DNA from: a virus
Strand: one strand, 5' to 3'
IMG/VR virus record: IMGVR_UViG_3300025769_000138
Coordinates: 1-57,206 of that record
Length of the DNA: 57,206 bases
Program-made: the position numbers and the translations under genes
Notes under the pieces: generated by a model
Told to the model about the DNA's origin: nothing
The model's input: only the letters and a program-made list of their open reading frames with translations
Databases searched by the model: none
In this document: piece after piece, positions 16,159-26,700 of the stretch
Position numbering within the stretch: position 1 is the first letter of the stretch
Layout: the number at the start of each line of letters is the position of its first letter

Positions 16159-17726
16159 GTAGATGGCAGTCTAAAGTAGTTATATGTAAAGGTGGGTTGG
16201 TACTAGATACCGATGCCTTGACTCAAGGAACTGTAACCCCAGGTTCTGCTAGGATATTACAGAACTATGAACCAGCATTGGAAGGTGGCTATAGACGTAT
16301 TGATGGTTATAGTAAGTATGATTCTGCCGAGCTAGCTACAGGTAGTGATAAGAAAGTATATGGCGTTAAAGTAGCTTTCTCAGGAGTATTTGCTTATGCA
16401 GATACTGGTACATCAAATGACTACAGGCTCCATTATAGTACAGGCTCAGGTTGGGCTGATGTATCAGGTGCTGCTAGATCTACTACAGCTCCAGGTAAAG
16501 CTAGGTTTGTATCCTACTATATGGGAGAGGAAAGACTTGTCATGGTCGATGGCAAGGATGAAGCAGTAAGATATAATGGTACTACCTCTGGGGATCAGAC
16601 TCTTATAGATGGATCAGGATCAGGATCAGGAACCCCTCCAGCAGACCCTAAGTTTTGTGAATATTTCTTAGGAAGGTTATGTCTAGCAGGATATAGCTCT
16701 AATCCTTCAGCTGTAACTTTATCTGCACCTAATGATGACTTGAAGTTTTCTGGAGTAGATGGTGCAGTAGAAGTAAATGTAGGAGATATAATTGTAGGTA
16801 TTAAGACCTTTAGAGATACTTTATATGTATTCTGTAGGAATAGTATTTATAAAATAGTAGAAGATGTAGGTACTTCATTTGCAGTATTAGATGTAGCTAA
16901 ATCTATTGGATGTATAGCTACAGATAGTATACAGGAGTTAGGAGGGGATTTAACTTTCTTAGCTCCAGATGGATTAAGATCCGTAGCAGCTACAGAAAGA
17001 ATAGGAGATATTGAACTAGCATTATTGTCTAGAAGAATACAACCTTTTATCAAACCTTTGATAGCCTCTGTTACAAATGATAACTTTAGCTCTTGTACTA
17101 TAAGAAGAAAGTCTCAATATAGATTATTTAAGTTTGATTCTAGTATTACTGAATCTAGTACATTAGGTGTATTAGGAAAACTAGAACCTACAGAAGCAGG
17201 TATCTCTTATGAGTGGTCTACTTTAAAAGGTATTCAACCTTATTGTTGTGATTCTTTTTATGATGGATCAGATGAAGTAGTAGTATTTGGACATCCTTCT
17301 GATGGCTATGTCTATCAATTAGAATCAGGAAATAATTTTGATGGAGATGAGATATCAGCAGTATATTCTTCTCCTCAGATAACTTTTGATGATGCTACTA
17401 TAAGAAAAGTATTACATAAGGCAGATATCTATACTCAAGTAGAAGGTTCTATAGAAACAGATTTATCCGTATTATTTGATTTCCAAGAGACAGATAAGAT
17501 CCAACCTCCAAGCCAAACAATAGCTACAGCTGCTGGAGGAAGTACATATGGATCTGCTGTGTATGGGACATCTAGTTATGGTATCTTAGAGTTTCCAGTA
17601 TTTAGAAAATCACTACACGGATCAGGGTTTACAGCAGCTTTTAAATACACATCTTCTACTTCAGATAAAGCATCACATAGAATAGACAGCTATCAAATAA
17701 CATACAGTCCAAAAGGAAGAAAGTAA
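16152..17726 (+). CDS. Tail nozzle, T7 gp12-like (524 aa)
   Basis: This beta-propeller-type protein has an early LVLDTDALTQGTVTPGSARI and YEPALEGGYRRIDGY, the hallmark opening of podovirus nozzle (tail tubular B) proteins. Many short beta repeats follow (about 60-400). It starts at a TTG inside the end of the adaptor gene (7-bp overlap). It plugs and extends the short tail. Confidence 0.8.
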   Translation: MVSRWQSKVVICKGGLVLDTDALTQGTVTPGSARILQNYEPALEGGYRRIDGYSKYDSAELATGSDKKVYGVKVAFSGVFAYADTGTSNDYRLHYSTGSGWADVSGAARSTTAPGKARFVSYYMGEERLVMVDGKDEAVRYNGTTSGDQTLIDGSGSGSGTPPADPKFCEYFLGRLCLAGYSSNPSAVTLSAPNDDLKFSGVDGAVEVNVGDIIVGIKTFRDTLYVFCRNSIYKIVEDVGTSFAVLDVAKSIGCIATDSIQELGGDLTFLAPDGLRSVAATERIGDIELALLSRRIQPFIKPLIASVTNDNFSSCTIRRKSQYRLFKFDSSITESSTLGVLGKLEPTEAGISYEWSTLKGIQPYCCDSFYDGSDEVVVFGHPSDGYVYQLESGNNFDGDEISAVYSSPQITFDDATIRKVLHKADIYTQVEGSIETDLSVLFDFQETDKIQPPSQTIATAAGGSTYGSAVYGTSSYGILEFPVFRKSLHGSGFTAAFKYTSSTSDKASHRIDSYQITYSPKGRK

Positions 17727-17727
17727 T

Positions 17728-18828
17728 ATGGGATCAGGGTACGTCAGGCAAGAAGCAGCCAATATTATTACAGGAAATACTATTGAAGCTTCACATCTTA
17801 ATAATGAATTTAACGCATTGCTTGCAGCATTCGATGCTAGTACAGGACATTCTCATGATGGGACTCCAGGTGAAGGACCTCAGATAAGTTTAACAGCTTC
17901 TGTATCAGGTACTCTCCCTGTAGCTAATGGGGGTACTAATGCTACTACAGCCAGTGCTGCAAGGACATCTTTAGGTGTAGCTATAGGTACAGATGTACAA
18001 GCCTACAATGCAGAGCTTGGAGAGATAGCAGCTATTACACCTGTAGATGGAGACTTCTTAAAGAATGTATCAGGTACTTGGACTGTAGTTAATGAATCTA
18101 ATTTCGAGATTAATAAACTGAGATGTAAGAATTCAACTAATCAAATCTTATTAGATTCAGATGCAGCTAATACTGGTACAATAAGTATGGCTACATTATC
18201 TTCTGACCAAACTTATACATTTCCTGATGAGACAGGTACTGTTATATTAGATGCTGACCAAGCTTCAGCCAGTTCACTAGGTATAGCTAGTTTCTCTCCT
18301 ACTTACTTTACAGTTACTGCTGGAGATGTAGCTATAGATGATGCTACTACTACAGGTAAAGGTATATCTGAATTAGCTACAACAACAGAGATAAACACAG
18401 GTACAGATACAGGAAGAACTATTACTCCAGGGGCTTTATCTGATAGTAACTATGGTTTAATTCCAGTATCTTTTCCTAGTGCTACTACTTTAGATACTTC
18501 CACAGGAGATGGATGGAGCTATTTTCATGTACCTTCTACTTTAAATGGGATGGACCTAGTCTCAATAGAAGCTTTTGTAGCTACCGCAGGTACAACAGGT
18601 ACTACTGATATCCAAGTACATAATGTAACAGATGCAGTAGACATGCTATCTACGGTACTCACGATAGACTCTACTGAAACTAATAGTTCTACAGCAGCTA
18701 CTCCAGCAGTTATTAATACAGCTACTGATGATGTAGCTACAGGAGATGTACTAAGAATAGATATTGATGCTGTTAGTACTACTCCAGCAAAAGGCTTAGT
18801 TGTAATTTTATATTTTAGGATTCCGTAA
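17728..18828 (+). CDS. Tail fibre protein (366 aa)
   Basis: The N-terminus (about 1-50, with ASHLNNEFNALLAAFD and GHSHDGT) is the virion-attachment style found in fibres. Residues about 60-90 carry SLTASVSGTLPVANGGTN, a common fibre repeat motif, and the C-terminal ~120 residues form a beta-rich receptor-type head. It lies immediately after the nozzle. It probably works alongside the beta-helix spike at 5011-6963, giving two adhesion systems. Confidence 0.8.
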   Translation: MGSGYVRQEAANIITGNTIEASHLNNEFNALLAAFDASTGHSHDGTPGEGPQISLTASVSGTLPVANGGTNATTASAARTSLGVAIGTDVQAYNAELGEIAAITPVDGDFLKNVSGTWTVVNESNFEINKLRCKNSTNQILLDSDAANTGTISMATLSSDQTYTFPDETGTVILDADQASASSLGIASFSPTYFTVTAGDVAIDDATTTGKGISELATTTEINTGTDTGRTITPGALSDSNYGLIPVSFPSATTLDTSTGDGWSYFHVPSTLNGMDLVSIEAFVATAGTTGTTDIQVHNVTDAVDMLSTVLTIDSTETNSSTAATPAVINTATDDVATGDVLRIDIDAVSTTPAKGLVVILYFRIP

Positions 18829-18829
18829 T

Positions 18830-19387
18830 ATGCAAGGCTATGTAGGTAATTTTGTAGGTGGTGGAGGTATTAAGTCTATACAGACTTTCTCAGATACTGT
18901 GACTACAGGTAATAGCACTAAAGACATAACTATAACATCTGTCGATACTACTAGTAGTATTATCATTGCAACACAGGACTTAAGAAACGCTGTGGTTACA
19001 TACAGCGATTATGTCTGTAGCTGGCAGCTTACTAGCTCTACAAACTTAAGACTTACTAGAAATGGTACATCTGGGTCTTCAGATACTGTAAGTGGTTTTA
19101 TAGTAGAGTTTGAAGACAATGTTATTTTATCTAATCAATATGCTACCGTAGCTTTAGCAGCTTCTGCTACAAGTGCTACACAGACTATATCCTCTGTAGG
19201 TACTGGAGATACATTTATTATACCATCGGGGGCTATACAGACAGCAGGATCATATGGGTCAGCACAGCCTTTTCCCTCTATGGTAGAGGTAACTCTCAAT
19301 AGTGCTACGCAGATAGGAGTAACTTGTACCAACCCCCAAACATCTTTAGACGTAAGCTATGCTTATCAGGTCATAGAGAAAGTTTAA
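18830..19387 (+). CDS. Putative fibre-associated beta protein (185 aa)
   Basis: This Ser/Thr-rich beta protein (VTTGNSTKDITITSV, VCSWQLTSSTNLRLTRNGT) has no recognised catalytic domain. It follows the fibre gene by 1 bp, which suggests a shared operon and possibly a shared complex. It may be a fibre tip or adhesin. Function is otherwise unknown. Confidence 0.55.
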   Translation: MQGYVGNFVGGGGIKSIQTFSDTVTTGNSTKDITITSVDTTSSIIIATQDLRNAVVTYSDYVCSWQLTSSTNLRLTRNGTSGSSDTVSGFIVEFEDNVILSNQYATVALAASATSATQTISSVGTGDTFIIPSGAIQTAGSYGSAQPFPSMVEVTLNSATQIGVTCTNPQTSLDVSYAYQVIEKV

Positions 19388-19409
19388 TGAAATATTTTAC
19401 AGGTAGTGT

Positions 19410-20003
19410 ATGTCTATTAAGTATTCTGATATAAGATCACAATTAAAAGTTGGAGATGTAATCGCTTTCTCAGGAAAGTCTAGAGTAAGCAACTTGATTA
19501 AATTTGCTACAAGAAGTGATATATCTCATGTAGGTATTGTATTAGAATCAAATAGCTTAGAGCTAGGGCATATGGTTCATATCATAGAATCAACATCTTT
19601 AGCCACCACACCAGATGCAGTTACTAAAGAATTGTTTGTTGGTGTCCAGATCCAACAACTATCCCGTAGGATAGAATCGGAGAAAGGGCAAATCTATCAT
19701 GTACCTCTACTAGAGCCTTTAGATGAGTATAAACAAACTGCTATGATAGATTGGTTGAGATACAAGCATACTCAAAGAACTCCTTATGATACCATCCAAG
19801 CATTAGGTGCAGGGTTAGATCTCTTGGACGGATTAGGATTAGAGAATGATACAGACTTCTCTAGTCTATTCTGTAGTGAATTAGTAACTAAAGCTTTACA
19901 GTTAGCAGGAAGAGTACCAGAAGATATAAATCCTAGTGAGATGACTCCTGAAGATGTTATGAAGTTTGATTGTTTAGGAGAAAGACAGGAGATCATTCTA
20001 TGA
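19410..20003 (+). CDS. Permuted NlpC/P60-like cysteine hydrolase (197 aa)
   Basis: The layout matches circularly permuted papain-like enzymes (YiiX/YebB type): VGDVIAF (about 14-20), the catalytic His in SDISHVGIV (His40), an acidic partner in HIIEST (Glu60), and the nucleophile in SSLFCSELV (Cys155). Such enzymes cleave peptide or amide bonds. Beside a coiled-coil/TM gene it could be the cell-wall enzyme used in lysis or entry. No other endolysin is evident. Confidence 0.7.
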   Translation: MSIKYSDIRSQLKVGDVIAFSGKSRVSNLIKFATRSDISHVGIVLESNSLELGHMVHIIESTSLATTPDAVTKELFVGVQIQQLSRRIESEKGQIYHVPLLEPLDEYKQTAMIDWLRYKHTQRTPYDTIQALGAGLDLLDGLGLENDTDFSSLFCSELVTKALQLAGRVPEDINPSEMTPEDVMKFDCLGERQEIIL

Positions 20004-20431
20004 GTACAGACCCTCTATTACTAGGTATAGTACGAGATATACAAACTGATGTTAAGCAGATATCTAAAGATGTCAATCAATTAAAACTAGAGCATCAAGA
20101 AATATCTATGGGATTTAAAGGTCATGTTAAAGAATATGAATCTGATAAAGTACGATTTAATAATGCTATCCAATGGCAGACTAAGATTGATGGCACTCTA
20201 GATAAAAAGCTAGAGGACACCTTAGCTCCTTATACAGATGTAGTAGAAGCAATAAAAGAAGATATAAAAATAATAAATATAGATCATAAAAATATAGTAG
20301 AGCAATATAAAGAAGCTAAATACCTTAATAAAGTATCTAAGGTAGTTTGGATGACAGGTGGTTCTGTAATGGGAATATTAGCTACAGTTATAGCTTGGGT
20401 AATAAAGAATTTTGATATGGTAATTAAATAA
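20000..20431 (+). CDS. Coiled-coil protein with C-terminal TM (143 aa), holin-like
   Basis: Residues about 5-110 are a charged coiled coil, followed by a single hydrophobic segment near 114-135 (SVMGILATVIAWVIK) and a short tail. This matches haemolysin XhlA-type holins or membrane-bound lysis partners. The ATG at 20000 is chosen (AGGAGATCATTCT before it) over an upstream TTG. It overlaps the hydrolase stop by 4 bp, supporting a lysis pair. Exact role is inferred. Confidence 0.6.
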   Translation: MSTDPLLLGIVRDIQTDVKQISKDVNQLKLEHQEISMGFKGHVKEYESDKVRFNNAIQWQTKIDGTLDKKLEDTLAPYTDVVEAIKEDIKIINIDHKNIVEQYKEAKYLNKVSKVVWMTGGSVMGILATVIAWVIKNFDMVIK

Positions 20432-21807
20432 TGGCTATCACTAGATCACAAAACCAGCAAATATTAGAGAGCCTTGGCTTTCAAGGGCAAGCAGGAGAAG
20501 GAAGAGGGGATCAATTCCTACGAGAGAACCCTCAATTAATAGAGTCTTATGCTACAGCTAGGCAAAGAATAGAGCCAGAATATAGTGCAGCAGGATTGAT
20601 GCAGACTGTAGCTCCAGGTATTCCTATTACAGATGTAGTAGCATCCCAAGTAAGAAACCCTACTTTAGCTTCAGGAGCAGAGTTTACTCCTGTCACCCAA
20701 CAGGTACAATCACAAGAAATACTACAAGCTCCTCAAACCTTAAGTCCTACAGGACAGGCTATTACTTCTGTACCAACAATAGCTCCTCCAACTCCAATAC
20801 AAACTACTCAAGCTCAAGCTCAACAAGTAGATCCTTCTCAAGTCCAAGGTTTAGTATCCTCAGAAGCAGGGCAGGTAACACCTCAATTCACTCAAGCTGT
20901 AGACCCAGCGGTAGCACAGCAGATGACAGTAGATGCTAATGCTACAGTACAAGGACAGTTAGAGAATTTATTATCAGGAGTAGAAGAAGGTGAAGTACCT
21001 TTATGGGCTAGAGGTGCAGTAGCTAAAGCTCAAGGAATATTAGCTTCAAAAGGATTAGGTGCTAGCTCTATAGCAGGAGAAGCTATTACTGCTGCTGTTA
21101 TTAATAGCGCACTACCTATAGCAGCTGCTGATGCTAAGACTTACTTTCAGGCAGATCTAGCTAACCTAAATAACAGACAACAGACAGAGCTGGAAAACCT
21201 AAGAGTCAGACAGCAGAATATGCTAACAGACACATCTATAGCTAATGCTGCTGAACAGATTAATGCAGCCTCTGAATTACAGAGAGAACAATTTGTAGCT
21301 AAGATGGTTACAAGCATCCGAGATCAGAACGCTAATAGAATGACTACTATCAGCCAGTTCAATGCTGCTGAAGAGAATAGAGCTTCTGCTTTAACTACAC
21401 AAATAGAGGCTGATTTATCTAAGGCTAATGCTCAGATAGATTTGACAGTTAAAGAGTTTAATGCTAAACTAGCACATGAAAGAGAAACTTTCAATTCACA
21501 AATGCAATTTGCTGTCAACCAATCTAATGTAGTTTGGAGACGACAACTCAATACAGCTAACACTACTGCTATTAATGCAGCTATGCAAGCTAACGTACAA
21601 AATAGATTCAATATGTCTGCTTCTGCTCAGAATAATATCTGGCAGCAGTTTAGAGATGAAGCAGCCTGGGCTTTCACTGCATCCGAGAATGCTAAGACTA
21701 GAGCATATAATGCAGCTCAAGCAGCTACTAACAGACAATTCAGTTCAAGGAATGATGCAGGATGGTTAGAGCAAGCAGGCTCGTTTGCTGCTTCCATTTG
21801 GTTATAG
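20431..21807 (+). CDS. Internal virion protein-like, Gln/Ala-rich helical (458 aa)
   Basis: The N-terminal third is a low-complexity Gln/Pro/Thr region. Residues about 165-440 are long Ala/Gln/Asn-rich helices (for example NLNNRQQTELENLRVRQQN), as in core or ejection proteins of T7-like phages. It sits in the gene block leading to the 1529-aa giant. Role in DNA ejection is inferred. Confidence 0.6.
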   Translation: MAITRSQNQQILESLGFQGQAGEGRGDQFLRENPQLIESYATARQRIEPEYSAAGLMQTVAPGIPITDVVASQVRNPTLASGAEFTPVTQQVQSQEILQAPQTLSPTGQAITSVPTIAPPTPIQTTQAQAQQVDPSQVQGLVSSEAGQVTPQFTQAVDPAVAQQMTVDANATVQGQLENLLSGVEEGEVPLWARGAVAKAQGILASKGLGASSIAGEAITAAVINSALPIAAADAKTYFQADLANLNNRQQTELENLRVRQQNMLTDTSIANAAEQINAASELQREQFVAKMVTSIRDQNANRMTTISQFNAAEENRASALTTQIEADLSKANAQIDLTVKEFNAKLAHERETFNSQMQFAVNQSNVVWRRQLNTANTTAINAAMQANVQNRFNMSASAQNNIWQQFRDEAAWAFTASENAKTRAYNAAQAATNRQFSSRNDAGWLEQAGSFAASIWL

Positions 21808-21815
21808 GAGATAAT

Positions 21816-22145
21816 ATGTCAGATATATTTGCTAATATATTTAATGATTTAAAAGGAGCTTACGATGATGTCGCCGGCTTCTTCGATAGGAGCTTAGAAG
21901 AGATAGGTATCTTAGATGATGATGAAGATGAGTCTTCAGGATCTGTATCTGAAGCATCTCTTACGGCTTTCAGCCCTAGTGATAAAAGTAATCTAGGAGT
22001 ATCTACATCTGAAGGGCAGGTGAGAGAAGGTCCTGGAGTATCAGCAGGAGATAGTAGATCTATCTCTTCAGTTAATATGAGAGCCATAGAACAACAATGG
22101 CTATATAGATTACGAGAGTTTTCTAAAATAGATGGAGGTAAATAA
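21816..22145 (+). CDS. Acidic hypothetical virion-module protein (109 aa)
   Basis: It begins MSDIFANIFNDLKGAYDDV, has an Asp/Glu/Ser-rich centre and ends with a helix containing EQQWLYRLREF. No domain is recognised. The ATG at 21816 follows AGGAGATAAT, so the longer open frame upstream (inside the previous gene) is ignored. Its stop overlaps the next start by 1 bp. Confidence 0.65.
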   Translation: MSDIFANIFNDLKGAYDDVAGFFDRSLEEIGILDDDEDESSGSVSEASLTAFSPSDKSNLGVSTSEGQVREGPGVSAGDSRSISSVNMRAIEQQWLYRLREFSKIDGGK

Positions 22146-22624
22146 TGGCAACACCTATAGATGCATTAGCAGCCCCTATACCTGGAGAGTCTCTGACTTT
22201 ACCTAAAGGATCTTCAGCTTATGAGCAACAACCAAGATTCACAGATCCAGATGAAGTATTATCTTATCTGTGGAATGAGATGACTAAACAAAGAAGACAA
22301 GCTCAATTAATAGGTATGCTAAAGAATGGCGCACCAGCTGAAGCTTTAGCTAGAATAAACCTATTCCAAGGAGCAGCCAAAGGATATTTTACTTTTGATA
22401 TGGCTTTATCTATAGCTAATACAGTACATCAAATGGTTGTATCTATTGGACAAAGAGCTGTAGCTAATGGCTTACTTAAATCAGAAGAGTTAATTATTCA
22501 TGCACCAGATGAAGAGATGGAAGAGTTTATATCTTCTATGCCTAACAACCTATCCGTAGAACCCCAAGTAGAAGAATTACCTACTGAAGAGCCTACAGAA
22601 GAAGATATACTAGGAGGATTATAA
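22145..22624 (+). CDS. Hypothetical virion-module protein (159 aa)
   Basis: This helical protein has a conserved-looking centre (FTDPDEVLSYLWNEMTKQRR) and an acidic C-terminus with repeated EEPTEE-type sequence. No function is recognised. It is coupled by 1-bp overlaps on both sides to other internal-protein genes, so it is most likely a minor structural or assembly factor. Confidence 0.65.
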   Translation: MATPIDALAAPIPGESLTLPKGSSAYEQQPRFTDPDEVLSYLWNEMTKQRRQAQLIGMLKNGAPAEALARINLFQGAAKGYFTFDMALSIANTVHQMVVSIGQRAVANGLLKSEELIIHAPDEEMEEFISSMPNNLSVEPQVEELPTEEPTEEDILGGL

Positions 22625-23763
22625 TGTCAGGATTAGAAGATTTCTTAGGAGGTTTCTTTGGTACTGGTTCTAAGATTGTACAAGAAAAAAAGAAAGAAAG
22701 AAGAAAAGCTAAGAGAGAAGATGAGGTAAGAGCACAAAGAAACGCAGATGAATTAAATCTTTACACTAAAAAGCTAGAGCTAAAAACTGCAGCTAGCCAG
22801 TATGAAGCTATTGCTAAAGTTAAGAGAGAGAAGGAAAGGTTAGAAGCCTGGAATGAAAAGCTTAATATTGCTTTTGATACTAATGGAGATACTACTTCTG
22901 CTAATGGAGGTGCTTTGACTCTGTCTACTGTAGATAAAGTAATAGATCTAGCTTATGAACAGAAAGCTCCTAAGAATATACTAGACAGACTAGAGCATAA
23001 ACGTAAGGTTTTAGAAGAGTTTAAAGAAGAGAAGAATAAACCTATAGGTTCTTTGATTGATAGAGATACTTTAAGACAGTTTAATGATATGTGGGCTGTA
23101 ACAGGGGACGATAAGAATACTATGGCTTTATCTCCGTTATTCCCAGAAGGAAAGAAGATACCTAAAGTCATGTCCTTATCTGATGCCAGGAAAAACGAAC
23201 TTATAAAAGAAGGTGTCGATAATAAGAATATATTAGTAGAAGGTAATGTAGTCACCCATCTAGTAGAGCCTACCGTTCATATGGCTAAAAGAGAAGTACT
23301 TCAATCTGAATCTAGGGCGCAATCAATAGCTATACATATAGGTAAAGAGAAAGGCTCTACTATCGGTCCTCGTGAGTTAGATGCAGCTGGCAGGATGGAG
23401 AAAACATTAAATACTTTAGACTTAGCTACTAGTGACGAAGAGAAGGTGGCAGCCTTTAAAGAGTTTTCTTCTATATATAAAGAAGTGCTAGGAGATACAC
23501 CTATTAAGCTTTCAGGTCAAGTACCTATCTTCCTCAATTCAGATAGACAAAGAAGAATTAAAGAAGCTAAAGAATTGATACGTCCTGCAAGAGAGGTTGT
23601 ATCCGAAGAGGTAGCTACTCCATTAACAGACAAACTAGATGTAGGTAGAAAGGAAGAATCTTTAGCTACAGACAGGCAAAGAAAGATACAGCAAGCTATT
23701 CAAAGAGCTAAAGACTTAGGCTATACAGATGAGCAGATTAGAGATTTATTAAGAGGTAGATAG
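22624..23763 (+). CDS. Hypothetical coiled-coil virion protein (379 aa)
   Basis: After a short Gly-rich start (MSGLEDFLGGFFGTGSKIV) there is a very basic coiled coil (about 20-80), then mixed helical segments. The C-terminus (DRQRKIQQAIQRAKDLGYTD) is helical and basic. The protein could bind DNA or other internal proteins. It lies immediately before the giant gene. Function is unknown. Confidence 0.6.
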   Translation: MSGLEDFLGGFFGTGSKIVQEKKKERRKAKREDEVRAQRNADELNLYTKKLELKTAASQYEAIAKVKREKERLEAWNEKLNIAFDTNGDTTSANGGALTLSTVDKVIDLAYEQKAPKNILDRLEHKRKVLEEFKEEKNKPIGSLIDRDTLRQFNDMWAVTGDDKNTMALSPLFPEGKKIPKVMSLSDARKNELIKEGVDNKNILVEGNVVTHLVEPTVHMAKREVLQSESRAQSIAIHIGKEKGSTIGPRELDAAGRMEKTLNTLDLATSDEEKVAAFKEFSSIYKEVLGDTPIKLSGQVPIFLNSDRQRRIKEAKELIRPAREVVSEEVATPLTDKLDVGRKEESLATDRQRKIQQAIQRAKDLGYTDEQIRDLLRGR

Positions 23764-26700
23764 TGGCTACTTTAGAAGAGCTATTCCAAGATATTAATAT
23801 TACTGATGAAGAATTAAATAATTATCTACCTGTAGAGGAAGAGGTGTTCAATCAACCTACCAGGGAGTTAGCTGATGAAATAGGCATGGAGCTTCCAGAA
23901 GGAAAGGAATCTTTAGAGTCTATCTTCTCTGGTATAGAGATGTCAGATCAGGAAGCTACTATTACCTTAGAGCAATCAGAGGATTTTATACGAGATACAG
24001 AAGTAATATCTGACCCTAGATCTGGCTTAGATACCCTCATAGATAATATTATAGGAGGTGCTTACATGGCTATGAAAGGGGAGGATGTACCTGAAGGTAT
24101 GGGTCCTGGGACTGGAGTAGGAGAAGTATTAGGTACTACTGCATCTATGATAGCATCTATCCCCTCTGTAGCAGGTAAGACAGCTGAAGGGTTTACTGTA
24201 GCTGTAGGTACATTGCCCACGGATCTTTTATATCTAGCAACAGAGACTATGAAGAATGTTGCAAAAGGAAAAGAAGTTCTATTACCTACATTTAACTCTT
24301 GGTTAGAGCAAGGTAATCCTTTTGTAACCTTAGAAGAGTTTAATACTTTATCAGAAGAGTTTAATAAAAGCCAGTTAGCAGAAATCTTAGGTACTACAGG
24401 AGATGTAGTACAAGAGCTAGGAGATAATTTAGGTGCGGATATTAAAGAATCCTTCGAGCTTTTAGTACCTGAAGATGTTACTGAATCAGAAAAAGATGTA
24501 GCTTCGTTCATAACTTTGCTAGCAGGAGGAGTACTAGGAGCTAGGAAGAAAGTAATGTCTTATATGAAACATAAGAAAGCTACTAGTAAAGAAGGTATTA
24601 CTTCAGCAGAATTATTTGACCAAAGTGTTAAAGGAGAGATGCTTGGGGTAGGAGTAGTTAATTCTAAAGAACTAGATAACGAAAGTTTAGTAGTTGGTTT
24701 AACTGGAGGAGAGATAGATCCTACTTTAGAAAGTAGATTTATTGTTCCTTTAGAAACTGGAGGTATAGCCAAGGGATTGAAAGAAGTCTTTGTATTTGGA
24801 CAAGAGAGTATTAAAGGATTAAAGAAGATACATTCTATATCTAAGGAAGCTATAGATAAATGGATTCCTTTAGATAATGAATTAGCTGCGGAAGATGTGT
24901 GGCTTAAATTCGAGTTAAGGTTAACCCAAGCAGCAGAAATAGAAGCACAAGCTACAGAGAAACTAAATAAGATATTCCCTGGAGTTATTAAGAATGAGGG
25001 GGGACAACAACTAGTCAATCCTAAAGATGAAATACTAGAAACTTCCCTAAGACAGAATGTAGATCCAGAAATATTAACTGAGATGTATCCTAATTATATG
25101 GCTCTAGCTGTAACTGGAGAAGATATGCAATCTATCTTTGAGTCTAAGATAGCAGATGCTCATGCAGCTCTTATATCAAGATACGCCCCTTTATACAATA
25201 TTGAAAGAGTATCTAGAGCTGCTAAAGAATATAATGAGACAGGAAGAAGAGATATTCTAGAGGATAGTATTCCTAGAAAAATACAACTTATAGATGAGCA
25301 GTCAGGAGTCCAGGCTAAATCTTTAATAGGGGATTCTGTATCTCTTAAAGATTCTAGCACTCATAGATTAGCCGTCAGAAGAAAAGAAGATGGATTACTA
25401 GAAGCTATAGATGGGAAACCACTCAATGTAGTATTCAATGAAGCTATTCAATCTAGTGGCTCAGAAGAAGCTGTATCTAATTTTCTTATAGCTAGAGATA
25501 CTCTTGATACTATTATCTATAAAAACCAACAGAGAGAGGTCTTAGAGCAGCAGATTAAAGATATAGCTGGAGACCTACCTGTAGGAGTAGACCCTTCTAA
25601 AAAAGGGTTTATAGAGGATTTAAAAGCTAATAAAGATATTGATGAAAATATAACTGACAAAGTCATATCTAAGATATCTAACCTAAAATCTCAAATAGAT
25701 AAATACTATACTGTAGATCCAGATGTACAAGAGATAGCTGAGGCTACTGTAGCTAAGTATGAAAAAGAATCTTGGGTTAAACCTTTATTAGAAGGAAAGA
25801 ATAAAATATCTAATATAGTATTGGATGAAGCTGTATTATCTGGTAGACTCTCTCAGAGAGATGCTAATAATATTAGAGCAGCCCACCCTAATTATACCCC
25901 TCACTATAGAATTATTGAAGTTGAAGGTGTAGATAGTTTAGATTTAGATAAGAGTATATCTTCTGCTGGAGTATTAAAGTATAGATCGGGTAATGATAAG
26001 CTTAAGAATATTGGAGCATTAGATGCTCATGTATTAGCTATTACTAAAACTTTAAATGCTACAGAGATGCAAAGAAGAAAGAAAGGTATCTTTGATTTCC
26101 TAATACAATTAGATGATGAAGCTTGGGGTACTTTATTTAGAGAGTCTAAAGAAGATGTCCTCATAGCTTTAGAAAAGATTAAACAAGGTAATGTAAGAAG
26201 AATAACTAATACAGAAGTAACTCCTTTAGAGATTACTGATACCTTACGTAAGACAGCAGATCCTGAATCTTTCTTCATTGATGGGGTAGAACTACAGCTC
26301 ACCCCTAATAACAAACTCTTAAGAAATATACTGGATTATAAAGCTAAGGATTCAGGCATTGTATTTAAGGCTATGCATAATATGGCTGCATTAGTTCGTA
26401 ATGCTATTACTGTATATAATCCTTTCTTTCAAATAAGATCTTTTTTAAGAGAGACAGAAGGAACTATGATATTCTCTAATGCTGTACCTTTTAAAGATTA
26501 CATTCCTTATAAATCTAATTTGGAAACAGTATTTAATAGTACTATAGATCCTAAGATGGATGAGTTCTTTAAATTAAACTATGGGTTAGGAAGGACTTAT
26601 GGCTCTGAGTTATCTGGATTACCATTAGAAGAGCAGATAAAAAATATAAGATCTAATATACAAGATAGAGGAATCTTATCTACTCAACCTTTAAAGAATG

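Noticed and set aside
21496-21769. Small frames on both strands inside the internal protein gene
   Set aside because: Out-of-frame shadows of a strongly coded gene, without start signals.
24062-26314. Several leftward frames inside the giant gene
   Set aside because: Shadows of the 1529-aa gene; Ser/Leu-rich translations typical of reversed AT-rich code.
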